From contig CAVXQD010000003.1 of the NCBI GenBank assembly GCA_963763885.1, positions 620,001 to 684,000 on the forward strand: a DNA stretch of 64,000 nt, in the 5' to 3' direction. Origin of the DNA: JANNBN01 sp963763885. Lineage in GTDB: Bacteria; Actinomycetota; Acidimicrobiia; Acidimicrobiales; JANYDT01. Below, in pieces: positions 53,826 through 63,291 of this stretch. The position numbers and the translations under genes were made by a program. How positions within the stretch are numbered: the stretch's first letter is position 1; every line of letters begins with the position of its first letter. A model generated the notes under the pieces. The model was not told the origin of the DNA, did not search any database, and saw nothing but the letters and a program-made list of their open reading frames with translations.

Positions 53826-56800
53826 TCAGAGGGACGGCCAAGAGACGTTGGCCGCAACCTCGCCTGGATCCTGTCCAGCAGTCCACCCGCTGATTGCATA
53901 CGACCAGGTGTAGGTGCCTGGGCCGATTCGGTAAGCGGAAAGCGTGTCCGGCCCGCATGATCCGGTACCAAGCCCGCGTACCTTGTGGTCAACGGACAGC
54001 ATCGTCTTGGCCCGAGGAATCAGGTGACCGGCGGAAAGTGCTTCCGTGAGGTCCGCGTCGTCGAAATGTCGTGCGGAGAAGGACAACAGGCGCATTCCCG
54101 GGTGCGCCGTCACCACAAGGCCAACTGTTCCGTTGTGTAGGTGAACCCAACGCGTGGCCTCGTGTCGGCCGTGGTCCTGTGGGTTGATATACGGGACGTA
54201 TTGGTCTGTCACGCTGGATTTCCACCGGGCAACAGTTCCGGCGGATCGTCTGTCCGCGTACGTTTCCATCGGTCCCAGACCGAACCACTCGAGGTGTTCT
54301 GCATCGTCGAGGGTGAACACGCTGCCCAGTCGTGGCAAGTCACCCAGCGCTTGTGGCACAACGGCTGTGTAGTGGAACAGCAACGACCCGCCGCCAAGCG
54401 GTGTGCGAGTTTCGCTGATTTCAATTGCTTCGCCCGGTGTGCCTGCAGGCGCAATGGTGTGCGTTGTGGTGACCACAGTTGAGGTTGGCCCTTGGCTCAA
54501 CTCCGTGGTTGTTCTTGTTGGGGCGTCTTGTAGGCCCCATGCGGACCATTTTCGGCCGATTCCTGGCAGGCCCAGTTGCCCTTCTGCAACTCCGTCGTTA
54601 TCGATATGTGCGCGTGTTACCCGCACCTCATGTGGCCGAGACACCACCGTCCGGCCGTCAACGGCGATGGACCTCAGTGAACCGTTCAGCAGGCTCTCCA
54701 CCCGCAGGCTTCCGTCGGAGATAACCAGTCGGTCATCCAGTACTTCGCTTGCGGGGGCTGACGATGCACGCCTGGCGCCGGCCGCGGTCGCTGCACTTGT
54801 CGGAGCTGCGGGGAGCGCTATCTGGTCCCAGGCAACTACGTGGTTTTGTTCGCACCAAATCGTTGCTCTTCGGGTGGACCACCGCACGGTGACGTGCCCC
54901 TCCTGCCCGTTTGCCAACGAAAGATGCGCACCGGGCAGCGGCACCGTGACGGTCTCGCCTGGGCCAACGTGGGGAACGTCGATGGATCCCAATTCAACGG
55001 CGGCACCGTTGACCAGCACTTCGTAGGTGCACTGAAGATCATCAAGCGAACTGAAATCGCGGTCGCTGGTGATGAGTAGGTCGCCTCCGTCCGCAAGGCT
55101 CACCCGCACCGGGCGCCATACGTGGGCGGCTTCCCAAAGCCCGGGGTGCGGCGTGCGGTCCGGCCACACCAGACCGTCTGCCACAAACGCGCCGTCGTTG
55201 GGTTCATCACCGAAGTGGCCGCCGTATGCCCACACCGGCCGACCTTCAAAGTCCTTGCCAATCCGCAGACCATGGTCGATCCATTCCCAAATGAACCCAC
55301 CCTGCAGGCCGTGATAACTACGAAACAGAAGGTCGTGGTCGGCCAGGCTTCCGTTGGAGTTCCCCATCGCGTGGCTGTACTCACAGAGAATCAATGGTCG
55401 GTCGTCGTCGGGCTGCTCGGCCTGGCGCTGCGCCCACGCTTCGATGCGTTCCATCGTTGGATACATGGGGGCTACCAGGTCGGTCGCAATACGTCCATGT
55501 GGTCCGAGGTCGTAGCGATGAGGGCCTTCGTAGTGAATGATTCGGGAAGGGTCATAGTGGCGCGCCCAAACCGCCATGGCATCGTGCACGGGTCCGTACC
55601 CTGACTCGTTGCCAAGGCTCCACGCGATCACGCTTGGATGGTTCACGTCTCGGGCAACCATCCGTGCAGCACGGTCAAGGCACTGCGTTTGGTACATCGG
55701 ATCGTTCACCAGGCTGCGATAGCGCGCATGTGATTCGAAGTTGGTTTCGTCAATCACCCACAGGCCCAGTTCGTCACAGACGTCCAACACATATGGGTCT
55801 GGGGGGTAGTGGCTCATGCGGACTGCGTTCACGTTGAACCGCTTCATCGTTTCGATGTCCAGGCGCATGGTGGACCTGCTGGGAACCGCAGCGGTGAATT
55901 CGTCGTGATCATGGCGGTTGACGCCCTTGATGAGTACCGGTTTGCCGTTGAGCAACAGCTCTCGGTTGCGAACCTCCACGCTCCGGAAGCCAATGAACTG
56001 TGCAACCGCCTCAATGACGGCGCCTGACGAATCGATCAGTTCCGCAACGAGTCGATACCGATGGGGCGATTCGGCGGACCATAACGTGGCGTTGGGCACC
56101 TCAGCATGAAACCGGACTCGGTGCCCAGGAAAGACGTTGCCGTCCTGCGCTGTGCGGCCAGGGCTGCGCCGATCCAGTACAGGAACCGAAGCGGAATAGT
56201 CGCATGGCGTCAGCGCAGCGTCATCGGGCAGGTCTTCGGGATTTGTCCGTTCGACGTCGCCGGGCTGAGCGCCACCGATCCGACCTGGAAGGTAAGGGCC
56301 AGGATAGGTTTCGTCTGCGCGCGTATGAGCTTGGACGGGTTCACCTGCAAGGCTTTCCACGCGGCATCGCACCGTCCATCCGGCATGGGGAGTGTCGACG
56401 AATCGCACGTGTATTTCGGCGTCGATGGTACCGGTGGGGGTACGGGAGAGCGGGTCCTTGGCGCCGGTGATGGCTTTCACCTGCTCGATGGCAACCCTGC
56501 CAATGGATAGCAAGAGCAACTCTCTGGTGATGCCGCTCATCCACCATTGGTCTTGGTCCTCCAACCAGCTGTTGGCGCTCCAGCGCACCACCACGATGGT
56601 GAGTGTGTTGCGTCCCAACCGGAGGACGTCGGTGATGTCGTATTCCGACGTCATGCGTGAATCGGTGCCGATACCGGCAGGGGTGCCGTTGACGAACACG
56701 AAGTGCATGGAGTCCGTGCCACCCAGCTGCAGCACCACTCGCCGTGCCAGCCAGACGGAATCCATGTCCACAAACGTTCGATAGATGCCGGTGGGGTTGT

Positions 56801-57215
56801 CTTCTGCCGGGACGAGTGGCGGTTCCTCGTCGAACGGCATCAACACGTTTGTGTAGTGGGGGAGACCTCGTTCCGGATGACGGGCCTCGCCGCCGTCGCC
56901 GACGAAGTTGCACACGTCGTTCCACGCTCCGGGCACGGTGATTGGTTGCCACAGGTGGCTGGAGGTGTCGGCAACGTCCGCCCAGGTCACCGCGTCGGGG
57001 TTCTGCACAATCCGGAAGTCCCAAACCCCGTTGAGACTGCGTACCCAAGGGCTTGCCCCGCGCACGCCAACGCGTGCCAACTCTGCTGTTGGGTACGGAA
57101 CCAGCGGCGCCCTACTGGGCAACCGACCAATCCCCGTGAGTGCCGGTTGTGTCCAAGCTGGCCGCCCCGCGACATACAGCGGATGGTCACCAATCGGTCG
57201 CGCGTCACTGGACAT
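53826..57215 (-). CDS. lacZ: beta-galactosidase, GH2 family
   Basis: A 1129-residue enzyme of the large LacZ type that hydrolyses beta-galactosides. The sugar-binding domain starts SLNGVWDFRIVQNPDAV, with ITVPGAWNDVC. The acid/base Glu is in VIAWSLGNESGYGPVHDAM and the nucleophile Glu in PLILCEYSHAMGNSNGSL; CDELGLWVIDETNFESH is also conserved. The C-terminal small-chain domain (WFGLGPMETYADRRSAGTVARW) is present, so all five LacZ domains are there. No signal peptide; a cytoplasmic enzyme. ATG 57215 is preferred; the longer frame to 57308 runs into the palindromic repeat. No lac-type regulator or permease is adjacent. Confidence 0.94.
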   Translation of the reverse strand: MSSDARPIGDHPLYVAGRPAWTQPALTGIGRLPSRAPLVPYPTAELARVGVRGASPWVRSLNGVWDFRIVQNPDAVTWADVADTSSHLWQPITVPGAWNDVCNFVGDGGEARHPERGLPHYTNVLMPFDEEPPLVPAEDNPTGIYRTFVDMDSVWLARRVVLQLGGTDSMHFVFVNGTPAGIGTDSRMTSEYDITDVLRLGRNTLTIVVVRWSANSWLEDQDQWWMSGITRELLLLSIGRVAIEQVKAITGAKDPLSRTPTGTIDAEIHVRFVDTPHAGWTVRCRVESLAGEPVQAHTRADETYPGPYLPGRIGGAQPGDVERTNPEDLPDDAALTPCDYSASVPVLDRRSPGRTAQDGNVFPGHRVRFHAEVPNATLWSAESPHRYRLVAELIDSSGAVIEAVAQFIGFRSVEVRNRELLLNGKPVLIKGVNRHDHDEFTAAVPSRSTMRLDIETMKRFNVNAVRMSHYPPDPYVLDVCDELGLWVIDETNFESHARYRSLVNDPMYQTQCLDRAARMVARDVNHPSVIAWSLGNESGYGPVHDAMAVWARHYDPSRIIHYEGPHRYDLGPHGRIATDLVAPMYPTMERIEAWAQRQAEQPDDDRPLILCEYSHAMGNSNGSLADHDLLFRSYHGLQGGFIWEWIDHGLRIGKDFEGRPVWAYGGHFGDEPNDGAFVADGLVWPDRTPHPGLWEAAHVWRPVRVSLADGGDLLITSDRDFSSLDDLQCTYEVLVNGAAVELGSIDVPHVGPGETVTVPLPGAHLSLANGQEGHVTVRWSTRRATIWCEQNHVVAWDQIALPAAPTSAATAAGARRASSAPASEVLDDRLVISDGSLRVESLLNGSLRSIAVDGRTVVSRPHEVRVTRAHIDNDGVAEGQLGLPGIGRKWSAWGLQDAPTRTTTELSQGPTSTVVTTTHTIAPAGTPGEAIEISETRTPLGGGSLLFHYTAVVPQALGDLPRLGSVFTLDDAEHLEWFGLGPMETYADRRSAGTVARWKSSVTDQYVPYINPQDHGRHEATRWVHLHNGTVGLVVTAHPGMRLLSFSARHFDDADLTEALSAGHLIPRAKTMLSVDHKVRGLGTGSCGPDTLSAYRIGPGTYTWSYAISGWTAGQDPGEVAANVSWPSL

Positions 57216-57238
57216 GGATCTAACCGTATAGGGCGAGA

Positions 57239-57304
57239 GCGAGAGAGGTCGCCCCCAGCCCTGGGGGCTATCCACCTCGTAACTGCGTTCCGAGGTGGAT
57301 AGCC
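57239..57304. repeat. modular palindromic repeat, copy C hairpin
   Basis: Starts GCGAGAGAGG like copy A, then CCCCCAG and CTGGGGG (57252-57267, first small hairpin). Next is the 14-bp stem GGCTATCCACCTCG (57266-57279) and CGAGGTGGATAGCC (57291-57304) with the 11-base loop TAACTGCGTTC. Stem length and loop equal those of copy A at 12025-12063, though the stem sequence differs. It lies upstream of lacZ (opposite strand) and the PLP enzyme gene. Confidence 0.88.
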
Positions 57305-57305
57305 G

Positions 57306-57542
57306 CACCTCGGGTTTCCTCCGTCCCTCCGGTCACCCTCGGCCGCGCCCGTTGAATATGGGTTGCTCCACCTCGGGTTTCCTCCGTCCCTCCGGTCACC
57401 CTCGGCCGCGCCCGTTGAATATGGGTTGCTCCACCTCGGGTTTCCTCCGTCCCTCCGGTCACCCTCGGCCGCGCCCGTTGAATATGGGTTGCTCCACCTC
57501 GGGTTTCCTCCGTCCCTCCGGTCACCCTCGGCCGCGCCCGTG
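57306..57542. repeat. 63-bp tandem repeat, nearly four units (copy C tail)
   Basis: Units begin at 57306, 57369, 57432 and 57495 with CACCTCGGGTTTCCTCCG, GTCACCCTCGGCCGCGCCC and, in the first three, GTTGAATATGGGTTGCTC. Units are essentially identical. The same unit occurs once, on the other strand, in copy B (13565-13620). The open frames running through these units are repeat artefacts. The whole 57216-57593 stretch is non-coding and made of this element. Confidence 0.95.
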
Positions 57543-57593
57543 CTGGGAAAAGGTCAGGGCCAGGTGTACCGGGTCGGTAGGCTGGACTCCCTC

Positions 57594-58790
57594 ATGGGCG
57601 AGAACGTGCCAAACCAACCCAACTCCAAACCAAACGCCGCATCGCAGCATCCGGAGACGCGTGCCATCACCTCCGGCCGGTCCACCGATGGTGCTGCCTT
57701 GGCGCCAACTCTGTGGACTAGCACAGCGTTCGAAACGCCATCGCATGCCGCGGCCGCCAAGATGGCCCGGCAGGCTCGGCCCCGCCAGTTCTATGCCCGT
57801 TACGGCAACCCAACGGTTGGTGCATTTGAAGACGCAATTGCTTCGCTTGAAGGTGCAGAAGCAGCCCGTGCGTTCTCCTCAGGCATGGGAGCAATGTTTG
57901 CGGTGGTCTTCTCCATCGTGTCTTCCGGCGGTCACATCGTGGCCCAGCGCCAGCTCTACGGGGGTACCACAACGCTGCTCACCAGCGTGTGTCCACGCTT
58001 CGGTATCGACGTCACGTTTGTGGACGGCACCACACCGGGCCAGTTCGCCGCTGCAATCATCCCTGGTCGCACTCAACTGGTGATTGCCGAGACACCTACC
58101 AACCCGTGGCTAGAGCTGGTCAACCTCGATGAGGTTGGCGGGCTGATGCCAATGACCGTTGTCGACTCCACGTTTGCTACACCGCTGGGCCAGACGCCCC
58201 TGACACACGGCGTCAACCTTGTCGTGCATTCGGCCACCAAAGCGATATGCGGACATAACGATGCATCGCTCGGCGTCGTTGCAGGCGAACGCGACCTCAT
58301 CGACTGGATCTGGAACTTCGCGGTGCTGCAAGGCGCCAATGCAGGTGCATCTGACGCACTCAACGGGCTGCGCGGCATCCGCACACTTTCCGCCCGCCTG
58401 CGCCAACAGTCCGAATCATCTGCGCGCGTTGCATCTTGGTTGCAAGAGCACCCTGCTGTCAGCCGGGTTGCGCACTTGTCGTTGCCGTCGCATCCACAGG
58501 CCGACCTCATTGCCAAGCAGATGCACTGTGCAGGTGGATTGCTCACCTTCGAACTCGCTGGCGGAAACGATGCTGCGGTTCAGCTGGTTGACAACGTCGA
58601 GGTCTTCCGAGTCGCAACATCGCTCGGCGGTCCAGAGTCTCTGGTGACTCACCCCTTCACCACCACCCACGTTGGGCTCACGCCCGAAGAAATGGCCGAA
58701 CAGGCCATCACCCCAGGCGTGCTTCGGCTGTCCATCGGCTTGGAACACGCCGTCGATCTCATCGCCGATCTCGCCCGCGCACTGGGCTAA
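57594..58790 (+). CDS. PLP-dependent Cys/Met metabolism enzyme (cystathionine gamma-synthase/lyase family)
   Basis: A 398-residue fold-type I PLP enzyme that acts on sulfur amino acids or O-acyl-homoserine. Conserved features: YGNPTVGAFEDAIASLEGAEAARAFSSGMGAM (cofactor phosphate loop), AETPTNPWLELVNLDEV, VVDSTFATPLGQTPL (PLP-binding Asp), VVHSATKAICGHND (Schiff-base Lys), and SLGGPESLVTHPFTTTH near the end (substrate Arg region shows TH...TTH). The exact reaction (synthase, gamma-lyase or sulfhydrylase) cannot be decided. ATG 57594 is chosen because upstream in-frame sequence is the tandem repeat. A convergent terminator hairpin follows. Confidence 0.88.
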   Translation: MGENVPNQPNSKPNAASQHPETRAITSGRSTDGAALAPTLWTSTAFETPSHAAAAKMARQARPRQFYARYGNPTVGAFEDAIASLEGAEAARAFSSGMGAMFAVVFSIVSSGGHIVAQRQLYGGTTTLLTSVCPRFGIDVTFVDGTTPGQFAAAIIPGRTQLVIAETPTNPWLELVNLDEVGGLMPMTVVDSTFATPLGQTPLTHGVNLVVHSATKAICGHNDASLGVVAGERDLIDWIWNFAVLQGANAGASDALNGLRGIRTLSARLRQQSESSARVASWLQEHPAVSRVAHLSLPSHPQADLIAKQMHCAGGLLTFELAGGNDAAVQLVDNVEVFRVATSLGGPESLVTHPFTTTHVGLTPEEMAEQAITPGVLRLSIGLEHAVDLIADLARALG

Positions 58791-58794
58791 ACCG

Positions 58795-58818
58795 GCGCTG
58801 GGCTAACACGCCCAGCGC
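58795..58818. terminator. hairpin between convergent genes
   Basis: GCGCTGGGC (58795-58803) pairs perfectly with GCCCAGCGC (58810-58818), loop TAACAC, in the short gap between the PLP enzyme stop and the end of the VWA lipoprotein gene. Suited to terminate both. Confidence 0.7.
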
Positions 58819-58843
58819 TCACGGGCGCGCCTTGCGGCAGGCG

Positions 58844-60655
58844 CTACCAGGTCCGGCTGGGCCGCAGCTGTGCCGCCAGTTCAACAAGGCGGGCAAACTC
58901 TTCAACGTCGGCGTTTGCGGTGAATCCGCCGTTGGATCCAATCAGACGCTGTGCATTGGTTGCCACCGTGGTGAGGTCCATCAGGCGTGACCATGGGCCT
59001 TGACGGAGAACCTCGGCGTAGGCGGCCGTCACCACATCAAGTCGGAGATGCGGGTCGGCCGAGCTGAACTGCGCAGCAACACTGCCTCGGCGCAGTTCCT
59101 CCTTGGCCTCCTTCACCTTGCCGTTAGGCTCTTCCCAACGAAGACGAACCGTGGCGAGCGTGTCGTTGCGTTCGCTGCTGGGGTTCTTCAACGTGACCTC
59201 GTACAGCGCAGTGATGCTGTGACCTGCGCCGATCTCACCAGCGTCCACCCGGTCGTTGGTGAAGTCGCGGTCGGCAACGGCCCGGTTCTCAAACCCCAGG
59301 AGCCGATAGCTGGCAACAGTTGAGTCATCAAACTCCACCTGAACCTTGGCGTTGCGAGCAATGGTCTCGACAGTGCTGACAAACCGATCGGTGAAAACGC
59401 GCTCGGCTTCTTTCTGTCCATCAATGTAGAGGTACATACCATCGCCTGCATCGGCCAGACGTTCCATCATCTCGTCGTTGTACGACGTTGTTCCGACACC
59501 AACGGTGGTCAGGTCGATATCTCGCCGTGCGAAGTCGCCGATCTTCGCCAGGATCGCTTCGGGCCCTGTCGGGCCGACGTTTGCAACACCGTCGGACAAC
59601 AGAACCACGCGGTTGCTGGCGTCGCTCGAATACATCGCCTGTGCTTGCGAGTAGCCAAGGTTCAATCCTGCCTCCGCGTTGGTCCCATCGGTGGGCGCCA
59701 TGCGCATGATTGCATCGGAGATGTCCGCTCGATTGGTTGCATCGGTCGGGCTCAGGAGGGTCCAGGCGTCGTCCGAGAATCCCACGATCGAAACTTTGTC
59801 GCCCGGGCGCAGAGACCCAAGCAAGGTGGTCATTGCTGCCTGGACGCTGCGTAGCTTTCCGTCTTCCTCCATAGACCCGGAGTTGTCAACGACGAACGTG
59901 AGGTGCACCGGCTTGCGGTCCGCCGTATCGATACGGCGACCCTGGATGCCAACCCGGACGATGCGCGTATCGGAGCGAAGAAACGGTGTGCCCGTCCCGT
60001 CCACGTGGATGGCGAAGGTCTTGCCGGCTTCTGGGGATCGGTACTGCTGATCGAAGTAGTTGACGAACTCTTCGGTACGAACCGAATCGTATGCGGGCAG
60101 CTGACCATTGGTGACTTGCGTGCGAGCAAGTGTGTAGCTGCCAGTATCGACATCCATGGAGAACGTGGACTTGGTGTCGTCGCGGGTGTCAACCGTGGGG
60201 TTCACTCCGGCGTCGCGCGCCGTGATCCCAGCCACAGTGGTCGGAGGGGGGAATGTGGTTACCGGTTCCGGCGGGCGATCGTCCCAGACTTGTGCGCCGG
60301 AACTGCCGTTGGGGTCGGGTTCGCCAACGTCAACGGTGGGTTGTCCGGATGCAGCTTTGCTCGCATCGGAAGGCGCCTCGCCAGCACGTCCGTTGGCACC
60401 AGGCGATGCGGCGATTGGCGGTTCAACGTCTGGCGAACCGAGTTCGGCGGCGGCGATGGTGTCGCTTGCGGCTGCTACCTCTGTGGTGATGGCATCGTTC
60501 GTCCATGCTTCTTGCGAATCGCTGCGAACCTCCGCGGCGGTTTCGGGAGCACCGGCAGATCCGGCGGAAGAGTCCGATGTGCCCGAACAAGCGCCAAGTC
60601 CAATGATGGAGGCAATGGCGAGCGCGGCTGCGCGTCGTAGTGCTGGTGTTTTCAT
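58844..60655 (-). CDS. VWA-domain lipoprotein (YfbK-like)
   Basis: A 603-residue exported protein with signal peptide and lipobox (IASIIGLGAC, Cys 23), a long Ala/Ser/Thr/Pro-rich linker to about residue 150, then an N-terminal YfbK segment (SFSMDVDTGSYTLARTQVTNGQLPAYDSVRTEEFVNYFD) and a VWA domain with MIDAS motif VDNSGSMEED, LLSDGVANVG and a C-terminal region (DUF3520-like: RLRWEEPNGKVKEAKEELRRGSV). Members bind metal-dependent ligands at the cell surface; function unknown. It stands alone on the minus strand; about 220 bases upstream of it hold no gene. Confidence 0.87.
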   Translation of the reverse strand: MKTPALRRAAALAIASIIGLGACSGTSDSSAGSAGAPETAAEVRSDSQEAWTNDAITTEVAAASDTIAAAELGSPDVEPPIAASPGANGRAGEAPSDASKAASGQPTVDVGEPDPNGSSGAQVWDDRPPEPVTTFPPPTTVAGITARDAGVNPTVDTRDDTKSTFSMDVDTGSYTLARTQVTNGQLPAYDSVRTEEFVNYFDQQYRSPEAGKTFAIHVDGTGTPFLRSDTRIVRVGIQGRRIDTADRKPVHLTFVVDNSGSMEEDGKLRSVQAAMTTLLGSLRPGDKVSIVGFSDDAWTLLSPTDATNRADISDAIMRMAPTDGTNAEAGLNLGYSQAQAMYSSDASNRVVLLSDGVANVGPTGPEAILAKIGDFARRDIDLTTVGVGTTSYNDEMMERLADAGDGMYLYIDGQKEAERVFTDRFVSTVETIARNAKVQVEFDDSTVASYRLLGFENRAVADRDFTNDRVDAGEIGAGHSITALYEVTLKNPSSERNDTLATVRLRWEEPNGKVKEAKEELRRGSVAAQFSSADPHLRLDVVTAAYAEVLRQGPWSRLMDLTTVATNAQRLIGSNGGFTANADVEEFARLVELAAQLRPSRTW

Positions 60656-60877
60656 GTTGTCCCCTGATGCGTGCAGTAAGTCGGTGAGAACTGCTGATGG
60701 TGTGGTGGGGACGTTTCGCGAATCGTCTGAAAGGTGAGACGTCGCTCGCTACCGGGTGAGTTCCCGGTGATCAAAAAATTCTCTGATCAACGGTGAAGCA
60801 CTGACGTACGTTGTTTGGTGATTGAAGTTCGTATCCGTTCGTTGACGGTGGAAGAACGAGACAGACCCGAATTCGGA

Positions 60878-62063
60878 CTAGACGAGCGAGCGGCGCTCCA
60901 GCACGGGGGCAAGCATGTCGACGTAGTTGTCAACGTAGAACGCCTGCTTGTGCGGTTCGGACACTGCGTGAGTATCCATGGATCGCTCGAAGCGGCCAAG
61001 CGGGTTGCGGCCACCTTCGACGTGAGGAAAGTCGCTGGAGAACATGGCAACGGACTGGCAACCGTTATTGATGATCCAGCCCGTGTCCTCGTGCGGATAT
61101 GGGGTGACGCGCACTTGGCGCTGGATGTACTCCGACGGTTTCAGGTCCATTTCCTGCAGTCGGGTTTCGTTCTTGGCGAAGGCGTTGTGGGCAGAGTCCA
61201 GATTGCGCATGAGACCGGGAACCCAGCTAGCACCAACCTCGATACAGCCGATGCGCAAGTTGGGGTGACGCATCAGGATTCCGTCGATGATAAGCGCGCT
61301 GAGCGTCTGCATCACTGGGTACGGGATGGATAGATAGTCGATGCTCTTGAAGTTGGTATCGCCACCATGGAAGTCCGGCACGGGCGCACGGCCGTTCTCG
61401 AAGTACGCGGCCGGCATTACCTGCGCCCCGGCGCCGGCTACGTGGATCACAACCGGCACGCCTGCTTCTGCGCACATCGCCCACACCGGTTCAAGAGCTG
61501 CATGGGATGGCGAGTGTGTGGGCGGGCAATATTGGCCGAATCTGGATTGCCGCGGCGCCAGCGTCCAACGCCACGCGGGTGAGCCGAATAGCTTCGGCAG
61601 GGTCGTTCAGCGGAACCACGATCACCGGCAACAACCGAGGGTCAACCGCACACCATTCCGTCATCGCTCTGCGCTGTCCCTCGGCCAACGCGACACCGAG
61701 TGCCGGATCGCTTTGCGCCGTCCAAATGGCCTTGTGTGACGCAAACGTGTCGAACACCAGCTGGCTGCGAAAGCCAAGCAGGTCCAGCGCCGCTGGCCGG
61801 TCCGCCGCAATCCACGAACCAGTCGCGTCGAAGTTCTTCCGCAACATGAGTTGCGATTCGTCTTCGGCTCGGTACACGGGGTCGCCGTGATTGGACATCG
61901 CCCGAGCAAATCCGGTGGCACCGACTGTTGCTACCTCGTGAGCTTCTTCCCACAGGCGCGGCACAGCGGCGCTGACGGCCTCTGGCACGTAGGCCTTCAG
62001 CCAGTCGAAGTCCTCGTAGATGTGGGAATCGGCATCGTGCATCTCACGGGTGGCATATGGCAT
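60878..62063 (-). pseudogene. amidohydrolase family 2 protein, frameshifted
   Basis: A TIM-barrel metal-dependent hydrolase of the ACMSD/amidohydrolase-2 type. The first part (61491-62063) has MHDADSHIYED (D-x-H metal site start) and ends prematurely after QIRPILPAHTLAIPCSS. The second part (60878-61486) continues in another frame with MCAEAGVPVVIHVAGAG, RHPNLRIGCIEVGASWV and MFSSDFPHVEGGRNPLG (catalytic Asp), the normal end of the family. Removing one base from the GTGTGTG run at 61514-61520 restores one reading frame (PAH..SPSHAALEPVWAMCAEAG). It is a one-base frameshift: a mutation or a sequencing error in a dinucleotide run. Confidence 0.85.
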
Positions 62064-62156
62064 ATCCGGACCATATCTGTCCGGGGTGTCTGGTTCCTAC
62101 TGGTTTCTCCCCGGGTGCCACGAGGAGTCGAACGCTGGGGGTGGCTCACCACCTCA

Positions 62157-62188
62157 GAATTGAGGATTGTGCTCACAATGGAATTGAG
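62157..62188. promoter_or_regulatory. possible operator between divergent genes
   Basis: A palindrome ATTGTGCTCACAAT (62166-62179) is flanked by two direct copies of GAATTGAG (62157-62164 and 62181-62188). It lies in the space between the amidohydrolase gene and the PaaI-type thioesterase gene, a place where a regulator could control both. Inferred from symmetry only. Confidence 0.4.
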
Positions 62189-62332
62189 CAGATAATCCCT
62201 CCATAGCTCGATCGATCGACGGACCGACCGAACGCCCGGCCGGTGGCCGGAGGACACGGAGTTGCACAGGCGAGATGTGCAAACCTCCGTGCTTTCCCTA
62301 CGAAGACACGCCCGGGGCGGTAGGTTCCGGCG

Positions 62333-62794
62333 ATGCCAGATAGTCCGCCAGATCAGCCACAGGATCCTGCTCCCTCACCGGAACAAGTTGCGCAATCCAT
62401 GTGGAGCCAGGACCAAGCATCCCGGGCAGCTGGAATGGAACTGGTTGAGGTCACGCTGGGCCGAGCAGTCATTTCGCTGACCGTCGGTCCATCGCATGTG
62501 AACGGTCTCGCGGTGTGCCACGGCGGCTACCTGTTCATGCTCGCGGATACAGCAATGGCCTTCGCTTCCAATAGTGCCAACCGCGTTGCGTTAGCGGCCG
62601 CTGCACAAATCGACTTCCTCCGAGCTGCTCGTCTGGGCGACACGCTTGTCGCTACTGCAACTATGCGTACAGACGGAAAAAGAACCGGCGTCACCGACGT
62701 CGAGGTTCGCCGCCAAGACCCGTCGGGCGACGAGCTGATAGCGCTGATGCGCGGACGCACAACCAAAACCGGCGGCCTCGTGAAGAGCCAGTGA
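62333..62794 (+). CDS. paaI: PaaI-type hotdog thioesterase
   Basis: A 153-residue hotdog-fold acyl-CoA thioesterase, PaaI subfamily, which hydrolyses hydroxyphenylacetyl-CoA and similar aromatic acyl-CoAs. Key block: VNGLAVCHGGYLFMLADTAMAFASNSANRVALAAAAQIDFLRAARLGDTLVATATM, with the H-G-G turn and the catalytic Asp in LADTAMA. The start has a Pro-rich lead of about 17 residues. No phenylacetate genes are adjacent, so the physiological substrate is open. Confidence 0.87.
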   Translation: MPDSPPDQPQDPAPSPEQVAQSMWSQDQASRAAGMELVEVTLGRAVISLTVGPSHVNGLAVCHGGYLFMLADTAMAFASNSANRVALAAAAQIDFLRAARLGDTLVATATMRTDGKRTGVTDVEVRRQDPSGDELIALMRGRTTKTGGLVKSQ

Positions 62795-62925
62795 CCAACG
62801 AAGTTGGCGCATCGCAACTACTGCACTCTGCAGCAAACGGCGAAATTGCCATTCGTGCTGATACGGTTCGCAACGGTCCGCCGTAGAGGCGCTGACCGAC
62901 CTGAATCCATTCGGAGGAAAATTAC

Positions 62926-63252
62926 ATGGCTGACCAATTGAACTATGCCGACGACGTTAATCGTTACGCGTCTCCGGCCGACGAAGCGGCTGTAGCCGGC
63001 ATCGTAAAACACCTTGGCATTGCGCTCCGTTCTGTGGACGCAAACCTCGTCTCGTGCTCGGACAAGACCGAACTCGACCGAGTACGGGACAGCTGGTGCA
63101 AGAAGAAGTTGGCAGTTGCCGACGACGACGCAACCATCGACGCAGCTATTGCCGCTGTGTGCGCAACCATGAAGGAAGACCGCCAGAAGCAGCGCGTCAC
63201 CTTCTACTACCTGCTGGCTCAGAGCTACGGGAAGCTCGCAGACCTGCACTAA
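62926..63252 (+). CDS. DUF2853 family protein
   Basis: A 108-residue protein with the DUF2853 pattern: VKHLGIALRSVDANLVSCSDKTELDRVRDSWCKKKLAVADDDATIDAAIAAVCATMKEDRQKQRVTFYYLLAQSYGKL. All-helical; function unknown. A near-perfect ribosome binding site GGAGG (62913-62917) precedes the ATG at 62926, suggesting strong translation. No operon partner; the upstream gene ends about 130 bases earlier. Confidence 0.85.
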   Translation: MADQLNYADDVNRYASPADEAAVAGIVKHLGIALRSVDANLVSCSDKTELDRVRDSWCKKKLAVADDDATIDAAIAAVCATMKEDRQKQRVTFYYLLAQSYGKLADLH

Positions 63253-63291
63253 GAATCCTGCGTCGCGGCACCTCGCCAGCAAGACACTCAC

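Noticed and set aside
57295..58083. Frames encoding repeated SGFLRPSGHPRPRP or LGFPPSLRSPSAAPVEYG.
   Set aside because: They follow the 63-bp tandem repeat; the only supported protein starts at ATG 57594.
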